Shown: positions 28,707 through 38,568 of the stretch, piece by piece
Numbering within the stretch: the stretch's first letter is position 1
How the letters are laid out: every line of letters begins with the position of its first letter
Assembly (NCBI RefSeq): GCF_004005565.1
Contig: NZ_SADD01000002.1
Location: 62,001-126,000, forward strand
Reading direction: 5' to 3'
Source of the DNA: Lujinxingia sediminis
GTDB taxonomy: Bacteria; Myxococcota_A; Bradymonadia; Bradymonadales; Bradymonadaceae
DNA length: 64,000 nucleotides
Notes under the pieces: generated by a model
What the model was told of the DNA's origin: nothing
Seen by the model: only the letters and a program-made list of their open reading frames with translations
The model's database searches: none
Translations under genes and position numbers: made by a program

Positions 28707-31541
28707 GTGCGATCTTCCAACCTTCCCCACCTCCTCGCCGCACTGATCATTGCGCTGGCCGGTCTCACGGCGTGTTCCGAGCCTGACGGCCCCGCCGACA
28801 CCCCCGACGCCACCGACGAAGACACCGACATCGACGATGTCGGTCCCGACGCCGACGCCGGGCCACAGAGCTGCGAGTTCCAGTCGGAGTGCGCCCCGGG
28901 AACCTACTGCGACACCGAGGCCGGCGAATGCGTTCCTGCCCCGGAGTGCGGTCGCCGCGACCAGTGGGCCTCCTGCGTGAACGCGTTTGCCGAGATCGCT
29001 CCCGACCTTGCCCGCCGCACCAGCTGCATTGAGAGCACATGCGTGGTGCACTGCGCGCTCGATTCGCACTGCCCCGCCGGCAACGTCTGCACCGACAACG
29101 GCAATTGCCTTCCCTTCACCGGCGAACTCACCGGCGAACACCCCGGCGGCGATACGCCGGCGCCCCTTCAAGCCGGCGTGGCGAACGTGCTGATGAAGTT
29201 CCCGATCGGCCTCTCGATGGGCGGCTACGGCAGTCGCGCAGCCTTTAACGCCGGGCGATACGCCGAGTCGCTGCGTCCCAGTCGCGGCCAGATGCACGGC
29301 CTCTACGCCCGTGGCCTGGCCCTCGACGATGGCACCCGCCAGCTGGTGCTCCTGCGTGCGCCGATCATCTTCCCCTCCGGCGCTCTGCACGAAGCGGTGG
29401 CACGCCGACTTCAGGAGGAAACCGGCCGCGACTGGCGCTCAAGCCTGGTGCTCAGCGGCACGCACACCCACTCCGGCCCTGGCCGTCACTGGCATTTGCC
29501 CGCCGGCGAAGAGGCCCCCATCCCGCTCGGCACCCTCGGGACCGATGAGTTCCACCAGGAGGCCTTCGACTGGCTCACCGACTCCTTCACCGAGGCCGCC
29601 CTGGCCGCCCTCAATGACCTCGCCCCCGCCCGCATGGGCTGGGATGTTGTTGAGAGCTTCGACGTCGACGACGTCATCTCCAGCGACCGCTGGGGCGCCA
29701 CCCCGGCCTTTGATGATAACCGCGTACTGATGCTCCGCGTCGACGATCTTGAGGGCAACCCACGCGGCGTGCTGGTGAGCTTCGGCAGCCATGGCACCCA
29801 TAACTCCGGCGACTACATGACCGGGGATGCCCTGGCCGGCGTGGAGCGCGGGCTGGAGAAAGCGCTCGGCCAACACTACGACCGCCACGTGCCGGTGATG
29901 TACTTCAACCAGAACGGCGGCACGATGTCGCCCCGCGGCGACCGCTACGGCCACCGCGGCCCCCAGATCTTCGAGCGCATTGGCGAGCATTTCGCCGAGC
30001 GCGTCATCGAGCCCCTCACCCAGATGGAGACCACCACCGAGTGGAGTTTCAACGGCCACACCCAGCGCTTCTCCATTCAAGTGGACGATCTGGGCTATGA
30101 GCCTGGCGAATTTGCCATGGAAAACAGCCCCACCCACGAGGGCGAATTCTACCACGGCGCCTTCCAATGCGATCTTCCCGAAGATGACGATCCGTCGACC
30201 CATGCCGAACCCGGCGAATTTGGCTGCATGGGCATCCACCAGATCGCCTTCCACCGCCCGGTGACCCTCTTTGGCAAAAGCCAGCTCACCGCGCTGCAGC
30301 TCAACGACCTGACCATCGTCACCATGCCCGGAGAACTCGCCATGGAGCTGGGCTGGGACATCCAGCGCGCGCTTCGCGACGCCTGGGGCATTGACCCCTT
30401 CAACTCCTTCACCTGGGGCTATGCTCAAGATCACCTGCTCTACCTCTCGCCGACCAACGTGCGTGGCGAGCGCCCCCCCTTCCCGGGCCACTCTCTGGTG
30501 GGCGATCTCGATGACTACCCCGACTTCACCTTCAGCTTCCTGCAAGGCGGCTACGAAGCGCAGATGGGCACCTGGGGCTACAAATTCGGCGACTACCTTG
30601 TTGATCGCGCCGTGGAGGCCGTGGGCATCATGCGCGGCGAAGATGTCACGGTGAGCGTGCCGGTGCCCCTTCCCGATGAGTTTGCTCCCACGGGACAACC
30701 CAACTTCCCGATGGACCCGAGCGACCCCGACGATGTGGGCCGCATCATCGATCAGCCCCCCGCTCAGGTGGAGCGCCGCCAGCCGATTGATATCACCTGG
30801 CGCGGTGGTGACCCGGGCGCCGAGATGTTCCAGGCCCCGCGTATCGCGCTGGAACGTGCCGACGGTGAAGGCGGCTTTGAGCCTGTCCTCCTCCCCAGCC
30901 GCGCGCCCTACGATAACCGCGAGTCCGTCTTCATGACCCGCATCCGCCAGGGCGAAGACGACGCCTGGGAGTGGGGCGCCTACTGGGAAGAAACCAAAGA
31001 TTTCCCCCTGGGCACCTACCGCTTCCTGATCGAAGGCCACTACCTCAACGCCGACTCTGGCGAGCGCACTCCTTACAGCGCCACCACCAATACCTTCGAG
31101 ATCGTGCCCTCCACCGCCATGACCATCGACCAGATCGAGGTCCTCAGCCCCACCACCTTCAGCGCGCGCCTCGCCTACCCGGCAGCCGGCGAAGTGTTGA
31201 CGTCGGGTCCGGCCGGAGATCGCGCCAAACTCATCGGCTCCTTCCGCATGCATCATCCCGAAGTTGCCGCCGGCCTTCCCATCCCGGTCATGGCCGATAC
31301 CGAGTTCAACACTTTTACCGGCGAAGTTCGCCAGGGCGAGAGCGCGCTTAACTTCACAGAAGTAACGGTGTCCACCGAGCTTGAGACGGTCGAAGGCCGC
31401 AGCAACGTGCCCGTCACCCGCGTCATCGTCACCCTCGACGGCGCGTTGAGCGAGGGCGAGGCCGACTTCGACCTTCAACTCACCGACACTCTCAGTAACA
31501 ACGGCGAGCTTCTCACCACCCTGAGCGTGGATCTTCCATGA
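28707..31541 (+). CDS. Neutral/alkaline ceramidase-like lipoprotein
   Basis: 944 residues from a GTG with GGAG six bases upstream. The signal peptide ends LAGLTAC, a lipobox with C23. An acidic Asp/Pro linker and a short Cys-rich module (CEFQSECAPGTYC) follow. The core (about residues 150-640) carries ceramidase motifs: LSGTHTHSGPGRHWH (zinc ligands), SFGSHGTHNSGDYMTGD (around the catalytic Ser/Asp) and NQNGGTMSPRG. Ceramidases hydrolyse the amide bond of ceramide; here an extracytoplasmic amidase on sphingolipid-like substrates is likely but unproven. A C-terminal beta domain is typical. Its stop overlaps the start of the next gene (ATGA). Confidence 0.84.
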   Translation: MRSSNLPHLLAALIIALAGLTACSEPDGPADTPDATDEDTDIDDVGPDADAGPQSCEFQSECAPGTYCDTEAGECVPAPECGRRDQWASCVNAFAEIAPDLARRTSCIESTCVVHCALDSHCPAGNVCTDNGNCLPFTGELTGEHPGGDTPAPLQAGVANVLMKFPIGLSMGGYGSRAAFNAGRYAESLRPSRGQMHGLYARGLALDDGTRQLVLLRAPIIFPSGALHEAVARRLQEETGRDWRSSLVLSGTHTHSGPGRHWHLPAGEEAPIPLGTLGTDEFHQEAFDWLTDSFTEAALAALNDLAPARMGWDVVESFDVDDVISSDRWGATPAFDDNRVLMLRVDDLEGNPRGVLVSFGSHGTHNSGDYMTGDALAGVERGLEKALGQHYDRHVPVMYFNQNGGTMSPRGDRYGHRGPQIFERIGEHFAERVIEPLTQMETTTEWSFNGHTQRFSIQVDDLGYEPGEFAMENSPTHEGEFYHGAFQCDLPEDDDPSTHAEPGEFGCMGIHQIAFHRPVTLFGKSQLTALQLNDLTIVTMPGELAMELGWDIQRALRDAWGIDPFNSFTWGYAQDHLLYLSPTNVRGERPPFPGHSLVGDLDDYPDFTFSFLQGGYEAQMGTWGYKFGDYLVDRAVEAVGIMRGEDVTVSVPVPLPDEFAPTGQPNFPMDPSDPDDVGRIIDQPPAQVERRQPIDITWRGGDPGAEMFQAPRIALERADGEGGFEPVLLPSRAPYDNRESVFMTRIRQGEDDAWEWGAYWEETKDFPLGTYRFLIEGHYLNADSGERTPYSATTNTFEIVPSTAMTIDQIEVLSPTTFSARLAYPAAGEVLTSGPAGDRAKLIGSFRMHHPEVAAGLPIPVMADTEFNTFTGEVRQGESALNFTEVTVSTELETVEGRSNVPVTRVIVTLDGALSEGEADFDLQLTDTLSNNGELLTTLSVDLP

Positions 31542-32224
31542 GCCTTCTTAATCACCGCACCGCCTGGCTGGCGGTGGGGTTCAGCCTGACGCTTGGCATC
31601 GGCTGCAAAAACCCCACCGCCAATGCCCCGCCCCCCAAACCCACCATCGAAGATGCTCTGGGTCTGTGGGCCATCCATGCCTACCGTCTCGACGAGCAGG
31701 GCTGTATCCCGCAGCCTGCTCAGGCGCCTTTGGCCGGCGTTGAGGCGCGCCGCTCCACTCCTGATGCCGAGCCAAACGCCGAGGCCGCCGCTGAGATCGG
31801 CGCCGAGGCTGCAACGGCATCGCCCTCTCAGAGCCTGGAGTTGGCTGATTGTTCCGACTTCTCCAGCTGCGCCGAGCCTACTCGCCCCGAAGATCGCCTC
31901 ACGTGGAACCATGACGACGCCACGGCCAGCGCCAGCTACGCCTACGCGTCGCCTGCCACCCGCGGCGATCTGGAAAGCTGGTGCCGGGTCGGCCGCATCG
32001 ACTCCGAGTTTATCCTCGACGGTCCCTCCGCTCGGCACACCCGCCAGCGCTACGAAACCCTCATAGTCCTCGAAGGCGATCTGGAGTGTACCCCGCAACT
32101 CGCCAGCGATCTGGGCGATGAGACCCCCTGCGTCACCTCCGAGGTCTTTGAGCTTGTTCCCTACGAGCCCATCCCCGAAGCCAACCCGGCCTCGGCCAAC
32201 GAACCCGAAGCCTCGCTCGACTGA
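31538..32224 (+). CDS. Hypothetical lipoprotein coupled to the ceramidase-like gene
   Basis: 228 residues; the ATG overlaps the upstream stop (ATGA), so translation is coupled. The signal peptide ends SLTLGIGC, a lipobox. The rest is Ala/Pro/Glu-rich, with a possible small beta domain (WNHDDATASASYAYASP ... YETLIVLEGDLEC) containing paired cysteines. I do not recognise a family. The tight coupling suggests it works with the ceramidase-like protein at the outer membrane. A long terminator hairpin follows. Confidence 0.75.
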   Translation: MSLLNHRTAWLAVGFSLTLGIGCKNPTANAPPPKPTIEDALGLWAIHAYRLDEQGCIPQPAQAPLAGVEARRSTPDAEPNAEAAAEIGAEAATASPSQSLELADCSDFSSCAEPTRPEDRLTWNHDDATASASYAYASPATRGDLESWCRVGRIDSEFILDGPSARHTRQRYETLIVLEGDLECTPQLASDLGDETPCVTSEVFELVPYEPIPEANPASANEPEASLD

Positions 32225-32298
32225 AGTCCTCTTCGTTCCAGGAGCCTGAACGACCTCCCGAGTGCGACACTACGCAGATCTTCACATGCCCCTGGAAC

Positions 32299-32336
32299 AA
32301 AGAAGCCCCGGCAGCGTCAGCTGCCGGGGCTTCTTT
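32299..32336. terminator. Bidirectional terminator between convergent genes
   Basis: AAAGAAGCCCCGGCAG (32299-32314) pairs perfectly with CTGCCGGGGCTTCTTT (32321-32336) around CGTCAG. The ends are A/T-rich on both sides, so it can end both the ceramidase operon and the Cys-rich gene that converges on it. Confidence 0.85.
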
Positions 32337-32399
32337 GCTTTGCGGGTGCCTCAGGGCGTCCTGAGAGCGGGCGCAAACTCACGCCCGCCCTCCCCGCTC

Positions 32400-33698
32400 T
32401 CACTCACACTGCCCGCTGGCCGAGCAGCTCAGACCGCTGGGGCAGTCGCAGTCGTCATCACACTGCGCCACACTGCCGGAGGGCTGCTCGCACAGGCCGG
32501 TATCCATGTCGCAGACCTGACCGTTACCGCACTGCTGGTTGCAACTGCAGGGCGTCTCGCAGCTTCCGTCGACGCAGATCTCGTTGCGGGCGCACTCGGC
32601 GGTCGCGCGGCATTCTACGTTGGGATCTTTGACGCAGTAGTTGAGGCTCGAGCAGATGAACCCTTCACCGCACTCCGCGTTGCTCTGGCAGGAAGGCTCA
32701 CAGGAGGCCTCCACGCAGATGTTGCCCGCGGCGCAATCACCGCTGCGACGACACTCCACAACCTCACACAGCCCCTGGCGGCAGCGCTCGTTGGCGCCAC
32801 ACTGCGCGTCATCGGAGCAGGTCGCCTGGCACTGACCGTCGACGCAGCGCGCATCCGAATCGCACTCTTCATTGAAGATGCAGCTCTCATTCTGACGCAC
32901 GCACTCGCCATCGATGCAGATCTCGCTCGACGAGCAGTCGTTGCGATCCACACACTCCGGCGCGTCCACAGCCACGCAGCTCAAATTGCGGCAGACTTGC
33001 CCGTTGGGGCAGGGGTTGTTCGTTCCACACTCCGCGCTCTGCGGCCCAACACATTCGTTATTCACGCAGCTCTCACCGAGCTGACAGTCGTTGGCCCGAA
33101 CACACTCCAGCTCCGGCGAGGGGTTGCACGTGCGCCGGTTGTTCTCGCTCAGGTCAGGCAGGCACTGCGACGGCACCCCGGTCTCGCCACTGATGTTGAC
33201 GCAGCTAAACCCGGCGGGACACTCGTGGTTGTAGTCGCAGATGCGCCCGCAGACCTTCTCACCCGTGTTGCTGGCCTGGTCGTAGTTGAGGCGAATGCAC
33301 AGCGCGCCTTCTTCCACACAATCGGCCGACGACTCACACGCCTGGCAAAGCCCCGACTCCCCACGCACATCGGTATCGGCCGCCTCGCAGCGGTTGCCCA
33401 CGCAGATCTGCCCCTGGCCACACTCCACATCGCTGTAGCACTCCACCGACTCCCACGGGTCCGTGTAGGGGTCGTCGGGGTAGTATGTCTCATCACAGGT
33501 CGTGGTGCAGGTCGTCTCAGTCCAGTACTCGTCCCAGCACTGCCAGGCGTCGCAATAGGTCTGGACCATCTCGTAATCGTAACAATCCACGTTGCAATCG
33601 TCGTCGTGGTAATCGGTCTCCGAGACAATCAAACAGCCCGGCAGCAGCGCCGCGACCACCAGCGTCGCTAACAGTCTCCACATCGCGTTGGCGTTCAT
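32400..33698 (-). CDS. Cys-rich repeat lipoprotein (about 12 modules)
   Basis: 432 residues from the ATG giving MNANAMWRLL, preceded by GAGGAG; other in-frame ATGs are nearby. The lipobox is ALLPGC. An Asp/Tyr/Glu-rich acidic region follows (about residues 20-75). The remainder is about a dozen four-cysteine modules of the form CxxxxxCxxGxxCxxGxC, for example CVDRNDCSSSEICIDGEC. Such modules are disulfide-bonded, so the protein must fold outside the cytoplasm. They are common in surface proteins of Myxococcota-type bacteria, with unknown ligands. It shares the module type with the 1,134-residue protein at 53-56 kb. Confidence 0.85.
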   Translation of the reverse strand: MNANAMWRLLATLVVAALLPGCLIVSETDYHDDDCNVDCYDYEMVQTYCDAWQCWDEYWTETTCTTTCDETYYPDDPYTDPWESVECYSDVECGQGQICVGNRCEAADTDVRGESGLCQACESSADCVEEGALCIRLNYDQASNTGEKVCGRICDYNHECPAGFSCVNISGETGVPSQCLPDLSENNRRTCNPSPELECVRANDCQLGESCVNNECVGPQSAECGTNNPCPNGQVCRNLSCVAVDAPECVDRNDCSSSEICIDGECVRQNESCIFNEECDSDARCVDGQCQATCSDDAQCGANERCRQGLCEVVECRRSGDCAAGNICVEASCEPSCQSNAECGEGFICSSLNYCVKDPNVECRATAECARNEICVDGSCETPCSCNQQCGNGQVCDMDTGLCEQPSGSVAQCDDDCDCPSGLSCSASGQCE

Positions 33699-34271
33699 CT
33701 TCTCTCTCCTCATCGTTTTGGCGTGTGGCCGGCTGGCCAAAAAGCTCGCTCGGTGTCTCGGTTTACATCGTCGGCACCCTTATCGACGACGCCCTGATTT
33801 TCTTTATTCAATCCGATCTTCATTCTGATCGCCACCATGGCGCGTTCGGTCGCACACCCACCTTAACATCTTCTTACATACGCACGCAGACGTCGCGACC
33901 TCCCGCGCGCCCCCCGAGATCGGATCGAGAGAAGCGTGGTGCCGCAGGGGTTTTCACGATCCCTCGCCACCACACCGCACGTTGATTCCCCGCGTGACGA
34001 AAAGACTTCGACACCGATCCCCCTACTGGCAGTCAGGGAGTCCGGGAGCCGCCACCGGACCTTCTGCGCCTCTCTCCTCCCTTTTTTTCACGTGGATTTC
34101 ATCGATATCGCTCTTTATCTCTCAACCTTTTGACGCTTCTCCTACAGTTCGCTACCCTTGCGCAGTTGCGAGATAGTCTCGGGATCACCTGTGCAGCGCA
34201 CACGAACCGAAACTCACGTCTCACAGCCGGTGTTCACGTTCACTGACCCACGCTTGCCGACGGATAGATTC
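33699..34271. other. Intergenic interval between Cys-rich and ASH-type lipoproteins
   Basis: 573 bases with no gene I can support. A weak plus-strand promoter candidate (TTGACG at 34130, TACCCT at 34153) lies about 115 bases ahead of the next gene. The segment TGACGC...CTCCTACAGTT at 34131-34149 aligns with the promoter regions of the two paralogues downstream. Confidence 0.4.
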
Positions 34272-36209
34272 ATGATCCAGCCCCCATTCTTCGCCCACCG
34301 CCCCTCCGGTCTGACGCTGCTCCTGAGTGTCTTCCTCTCCCTCGTGCTCTTCGCCTGTGGCGACGACGATGGCGACGGCAACATCACCGGCACCGACGCA
34401 GCTACCCTCACCGTCAACCCCACCCAGCTCAACTTCGAGCAGGTGGCCATTGACGACTCCATCGCCGAACTCATCGTCATTGAGAACACCGGCGCGGCCA
34501 CCCTCACGGTCGATAACTTCCAGATTCAGGGCGAAAACGCCTCGGCCTTCAGCCTGGCCGAAGGCACCCCCTCCTCGTTGCGACTGGCACCCAACGAGCT
34601 CGCCGAAATCTACGTACAGTACGCCCCCACGGCTATCGCAGCCTCCAGCGGCGTACTCAACATGCGCTCCAACGACCCCTCCCGGCAGTCCTTCAACGTG
34701 GAGCTGCGCGCCGACGCGCCCTCCCCACAGATCTTCACCCCCGAGATCGTCACCTTCGCCCGCACTCCCGAAGGCTCCGAAGAGTGGCGCGTCACCGAGA
34801 TCGCCAACATCGGCTATGCTCCCCTTGAGATCGACTCCATCGTGCTCGACGGTCACTCCGACTTCTCCATCACCTACCCCCAGCCCACCGGCGAGGAGGA
34901 AGAAGGGCAGTTCCCCGACCGCGCCAACGACACCACGGTGGCCCCGGATCTTATTCTGCCGGGTGAGTCCGTCATGGTCCGCGTGATCTTCCTGCCCACC
35001 AGCTCGGACTTCCGTACCGCCGAGATCACCATCGAGAGCAACGACGCGGCCTCACCGCGCACCAAAGTGCTCATCTCCGCCAACAGCGATGCCCCCTGCC
35101 TGGAAGTCGACGAAGAGATCAACTTCGGTCAGGCCTCCATCGACAACATCGCCCGCCGCACCGTCACCGTCACAAACTGCAGCGCCATCGCCGAGCTGGT
35201 CATCGGCAAGATCGAGTTTGAAGATGACGCCGGCGTCTTTGACGTGGCCGAGTCCAGCCTCCCCGGCAACCTCTCGACCGACGGCGTCGCCAACATCGGC
35301 CCGCGTCAGAGCGCAAACTTCGTGCTCACCTACGCTCCGCTCGAAGAAGTCCTCAATGAAGGCGTGCTCAAGATCACCAGCAACGACGCCGCCCGCCAGA
35401 ATACCTACGTCGACGTCGTCGGACAGGGCTCGCTTCTGACCTGCCCCAACGCCCGCGCCCGCGCCCGCGTCCAGGGCACCAGCCGCTGGTTCGACGCCTC
35501 CGAAGGCATCGTCGCAAGCCCCCTGGCCACCATCGAGCTCGACGGCAGCCTTTCTGACGATCCCGACGGCACCCAGGTTACCTACGAATGGTCGCTACGC
35601 GACAAGCCGCTCAGCGCCCAGACCCAGATCTCGCCATCCATCACCTCCGAATCGCCCACCCTCTGGCTCCCCTACGCTGGCCGCTACGTCGTCGAACTCA
35701 CCGTCTACGACGGCGCAGGTCTCACCTCCTGCGAGCCCGCCGAATTCTTCATCGACGTCGTCCCCGGTGGCGACATCTGGGTGGAACTCGCCTGGGAAAC
35801 CGTCTCGGGCGCCAGAACTGATATGGATCTTCACTACCTCAACCTGGAGAACGCCGACCGGTGGAACTCCCGCCCCTGGGATGTCTACTACGGTAACCGT
35901 AACCCGACCTGGAATGACGGCAGCGAGACCAGCCTGGACCGCGATGACCTCTGCTGCGGTGGCCCTGAGAACGTCAACCACAATGACGCCGTTGCCGGTG
36001 ATTACGCCGTGGGTGTCTACTTCTACAGCGGCGGCGGGGGCGGCACCGACGTCACCGTCAACATCTACCTGGGCGGCAGCCTCGCCCAGACCCAGAACCG
36101 GCGTATGAATGCCAGCCCCGAGTTCTGGTATGTCGCCGACATCGGCATCCCGCAGTTCAGCGTGACCGTTTACGATGAGCTCTTCCCCAACGGGTATCCC
36201 TCACTCTAA
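34272..36209 (+). CDS. ASH/choice-of-anchor-D-type lipoprotein, copy 1
   Basis: 645 residues from MIQPPFFAHR; the signal peptide ends LVLFAC, a lipobox. Three tandem beta-sandwich repeats of about 110-130 residues follow (each with a VNPTQLNFEQVAIDDS-type opening and a SNDPSRQ-type end), as in ASH/choice-of-anchor-D domains. A PKD-like domain comes next (IELDGSLSDDPDGTQVTYEW). A C-terminal domain holds TDMDLHYL, NRNPTW, GPENVNHNDA and YAVGVYFY. All are extracytoplasmic. It is nearly identical to the next gene up to about residue 530, then diverges. Function is probably adhesion or binding; this is inference. Confidence 0.85.
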   Translation: MIQPPFFAHRPSGLTLLLSVFLSLVLFACGDDDGDGNITGTDAATLTVNPTQLNFEQVAIDDSIAELIVIENTGAATLTVDNFQIQGENASAFSLAEGTPSSLRLAPNELAEIYVQYAPTAIAASSGVLNMRSNDPSRQSFNVELRADAPSPQIFTPEIVTFARTPEGSEEWRVTEIANIGYAPLEIDSIVLDGHSDFSITYPQPTGEEEEGQFPDRANDTTVAPDLILPGESVMVRVIFLPTSSDFRTAEITIESNDAASPRTKVLISANSDAPCLEVDEEINFGQASIDNIARRTVTVTNCSAIAELVIGKIEFEDDAGVFDVAESSLPGNLSTDGVANIGPRQSANFVLTYAPLEEVLNEGVLKITSNDAARQNTYVDVVGQGSLLTCPNARARARVQGTSRWFDASEGIVASPLATIELDGSLSDDPDGTQVTYEWSLRDKPLSAQTQISPSITSESPTLWLPYAGRYVVELTVYDGAGLTSCEPAEFFIDVVPGGDIWVELAWETVSGARTDMDLHYLNLENADRWNSRPWDVYYGNRNPTWNDGSETSLDRDDLCCGGPENVNHNDAVAGDYAVGVYFYSGGGGGTDVTVNIYLGGSLAQTQNRRMNASPEFWYVADIGIPQFSVTVYDELFPNGYPSL

Positions 36210-36253
36210 ACGCAACACGTTCTCCCATTTGGGAAGCATAAAACCTGTGACGC

Positions 36254-36290
36254 GAAGAAGGCCGAAGTCATCGACTTCGGCCTTCTTCTT
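36254..36290 (+). terminator. Terminator of lipoprotein copy 1
   Basis: GAAGAAGGCCGAAGTC (36254-36269) pairs perfectly with GACTTCGGCCTTCTTC (36273-36288) around ATC, followed by TTTC. Confidence 0.85.
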
Positions 36291-36377
36291 TCTACAAGCG
36301 ATGCGACTTAAAACATACATTCCGACGCGCACTTGCGGACCTCTCCCGCAAGACTGAATGACGATTCAGCGCGAAGA

Positions 36378-36406
36378 TTGACTCGCCATGACGCGCTCCC
36401 TATAGT
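36378..36406 (+). promoter_or_regulatory. Promoter of lipoprotein copy 2
   Basis: TTGACT (36378-36383), a 17-base spacer and TATAGT (36401-36406). The interval 36210-36582 otherwise holds only the terminator of copy 1. Just downstream the sequence TTTTCCCTCCTGACTCA recalls that after the promoter of the third paralogue. Confidence 0.65.
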
Positions 36407-36582
36407 TTTCCCTCCTGACTCACGCCTTCTGGCTCCAGCTCGTTACGCTACCACGCTCGGGCGAGCGTATTTACGGCCCGAATCGCACGATCAGGCCAGG
36501 ACATTCGATCGTGTCGTAAACATCAATGGACAGCGCTCCACTTAGAAGACCGACTGACATAACTTTGCCGATGGATACATTC

Positions 36583-38535
36583 ATGATTCCCATTCTTCGC
36601 CACTCGTGCCCCTCCGGTCTGACGCTGCTCCTGAGTGTCTTCCTCTCCCTCGCGCTCTTTGCCTGCAACGATGACCAGGGCAACGGCACCATTACCGGCA
36701 CCGACGCAGCTACCCTCACCGTCAACCCCACCCAGCTCAACTTCGAGCAGGTGGCCATTGACGACTCCATCGCCGAACTCATCGTCATTGAGAACACCGG
36801 CGCGGCCACCCTCACGGTCGACACCTTCCAGATTCAGGGCGAAAACGCCTCGGCCTTCAGCCTGGCCGAAGGCACCCCCTCCTCGTTGCGACTGGCACCC
36901 AGCGAGCTCGCTGAAATCTATGTAGAATACGCCCCCACGGCTATCGCAGCCTCCAGCGGCGTACTCAACATGCGCTCCAACGACCCCTCCCGGCAGTCCT
37001 TCAACGTGGAGCTGCGCGCCGACGCGCCCTCCCCACAAATCTTCACCCCCGAGATCGTCACCTTCGCCCGCACTCCTGAGGGAAGCGAAGACTGGCGCAT
37101 CACCGAGATCGCCAACATCGGCTACGCCCCCCTCGAAATCTCATCCATCGTGCTCGATGGCCATTCCGACTTCTCCATCACCTACCCCCAGCCCACCGGC
37201 GAGGAGGAAGAAGGGCAGTTCCCCGACCGCGCCAACGACACCACCGTGGCCCCCGACGTCATTCTTCCCGGAAAATCCGTCATGGTCCGCGTGATCTTCC
37301 TGCCCACCAGCTCGGACTTCCGTACCGCCGAGATCACCATCGAGAGCAACGACGAAGCCTCTCCGCGCACCAAAGTGCTCATCTCCGCCAACAGCGATGC
37401 CCCCTGCCTGGAAGTCGACGAAGAGATCAACTTCGGTCAGGCCTCCATCGACAACATCGCCCGCCGCACGGTCACCATCACAAACTGCAGCGCCATCGCC
37501 GAGCTGGTCATCGGCAAGATCGAGTTTGAAGATGACGCCGGCGTCTTTGACGTGGCCGAGTCCAGCCTCCCCGGCAACCTCTCGACCGACGGCGTCGCCA
37601 ACATCGGCCCGCGTCAGAGCGCAAACTTCGTGCTCACCTACGCTCCGCTCGAAGAAGTCCTCAATGAAGGCGTGCTCAAGATCACCAGCAACGACGCCGC
37701 CCGCCAGAATACCTACGTCGACGTCATCGGACAGGGCTCGCTTCTGACCTGCCCCAACGCCCGCGCCCGCGCCCGCGTTCAGGGCACCAGCCGCTGGTTC
37801 GACGCCTCCGAAGGCATTGTCGCAAGCCCCCTGGCTACCATCGAGCTCGACGGCAGCCTTTCTGACGATCCCGATGGCACCCAGGTTACCTACGAATGGT
37901 CGCTACGCGACAAGCCGCTCAGCGCCCAGACCCAGATCTCGCCATCCATAACCTCCGAGTCTCCCACCCTCTGGCTCCCCTACGCTGGCCGCTACGTCGT
38001 CGAACTCACCGTCTACGACGGCGCAGGGCTCACCTCCTGCGAGCCCTCCGAGCTCTTTATCGACGTCGTCCCCGGTGGCGACATCTGGGTGGAGCTGGCC
38101 TGGGAAATGCCCACCGGCGCCGGTACCGACCTCGACCTCCACTACCTCCACACACAGAACGCTGACGGATGGAACGACAGCAACTGGGATGTCTATTGGT
38201 CAAACCGCTCCCCCTCGTGGGGCGATGGCAGCACCGTGAGTCTTGATCATGATGACACCTGTTGGACCTGGCCCTGCGGCGGTCCGGAAAACGTCAACCA
38301 CGACGACGCTGTCGCCGGCAGCTACGCCGTGGGTGTGTACTACTTCCCCGGCACCTCCGACGGCGATTACCCCACTGACGCCATCATCAACATCTACCTG
38401 GGCGGCACCCTGGCTCAAACCTTCGAGCGCCGCATGAGCAACCAGGAAGAGTTCTGGCATGTTGCCGATATCGGGATCCCCGAGTTCAGCGTGACCACCG
38501 TCGACGAGCTCACCGACCGGATGCCCGGTCGATAA
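36583..38535 (+). CDS. ASH/choice-of-anchor-D-type lipoprotein, copy 2
   Basis: 650 residues from MIPILRHSCPSG, the start homologous to copy 1; an ATG 12 bases earlier is not conserved (ACG in copy 1). The lipobox is LALFAC. Domain order is as in copy 1: three ASH-like repeats, a PKD-like domain, then the C-terminal domain with TDLDLHYLH, NRSPSW, GPENVNHDDA and YAVGVYYF. The first 530 residues are almost identical to copy 1, and only the last 115 differ substantially, including indels. It has its own promoter and terminator, so it can be expressed independently. Confidence 0.85.
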   Translation: MIPILRHSCPSGLTLLLSVFLSLALFACNDDQGNGTITGTDAATLTVNPTQLNFEQVAIDDSIAELIVIENTGAATLTVDTFQIQGENASAFSLAEGTPSSLRLAPSELAEIYVEYAPTAIAASSGVLNMRSNDPSRQSFNVELRADAPSPQIFTPEIVTFARTPEGSEDWRITEIANIGYAPLEISSIVLDGHSDFSITYPQPTGEEEEGQFPDRANDTTVAPDVILPGKSVMVRVIFLPTSSDFRTAEITIESNDEASPRTKVLISANSDAPCLEVDEEINFGQASIDNIARRTVTITNCSAIAELVIGKIEFEDDAGVFDVAESSLPGNLSTDGVANIGPRQSANFVLTYAPLEEVLNEGVLKITSNDAARQNTYVDVIGQGSLLTCPNARARARVQGTSRWFDASEGIVASPLATIELDGSLSDDPDGTQVTYEWSLRDKPLSAQTQISPSITSESPTLWLPYAGRYVVELTVYDGAGLTSCEPSELFIDVVPGGDIWVELAWEMPTGAGTDLDLHYLHTQNADGWNDSNWDVYWSNRSPSWGDGSTVSLDHDDTCWTWPCGGPENVNHDDAVAGSYAVGVYYFPGTSDGDYPTDAIINIYLGGTLAQTFERRMSNQEEFWHVADIGIPEFSVTTVDELTDRMPGR

Positions 38536-38568
38536 CCCCCCCTTTCAAAAACAGCCGCCCCGATTTTG

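Noticed and set aside
29439-31478. A 679-codon minus-strand frame opposite the ceramidase-like gene
   Set aside because: Low-complexity Ala/Gly/Val/His composition and full overlap with a gene that has clear motifs and a signal peptide.
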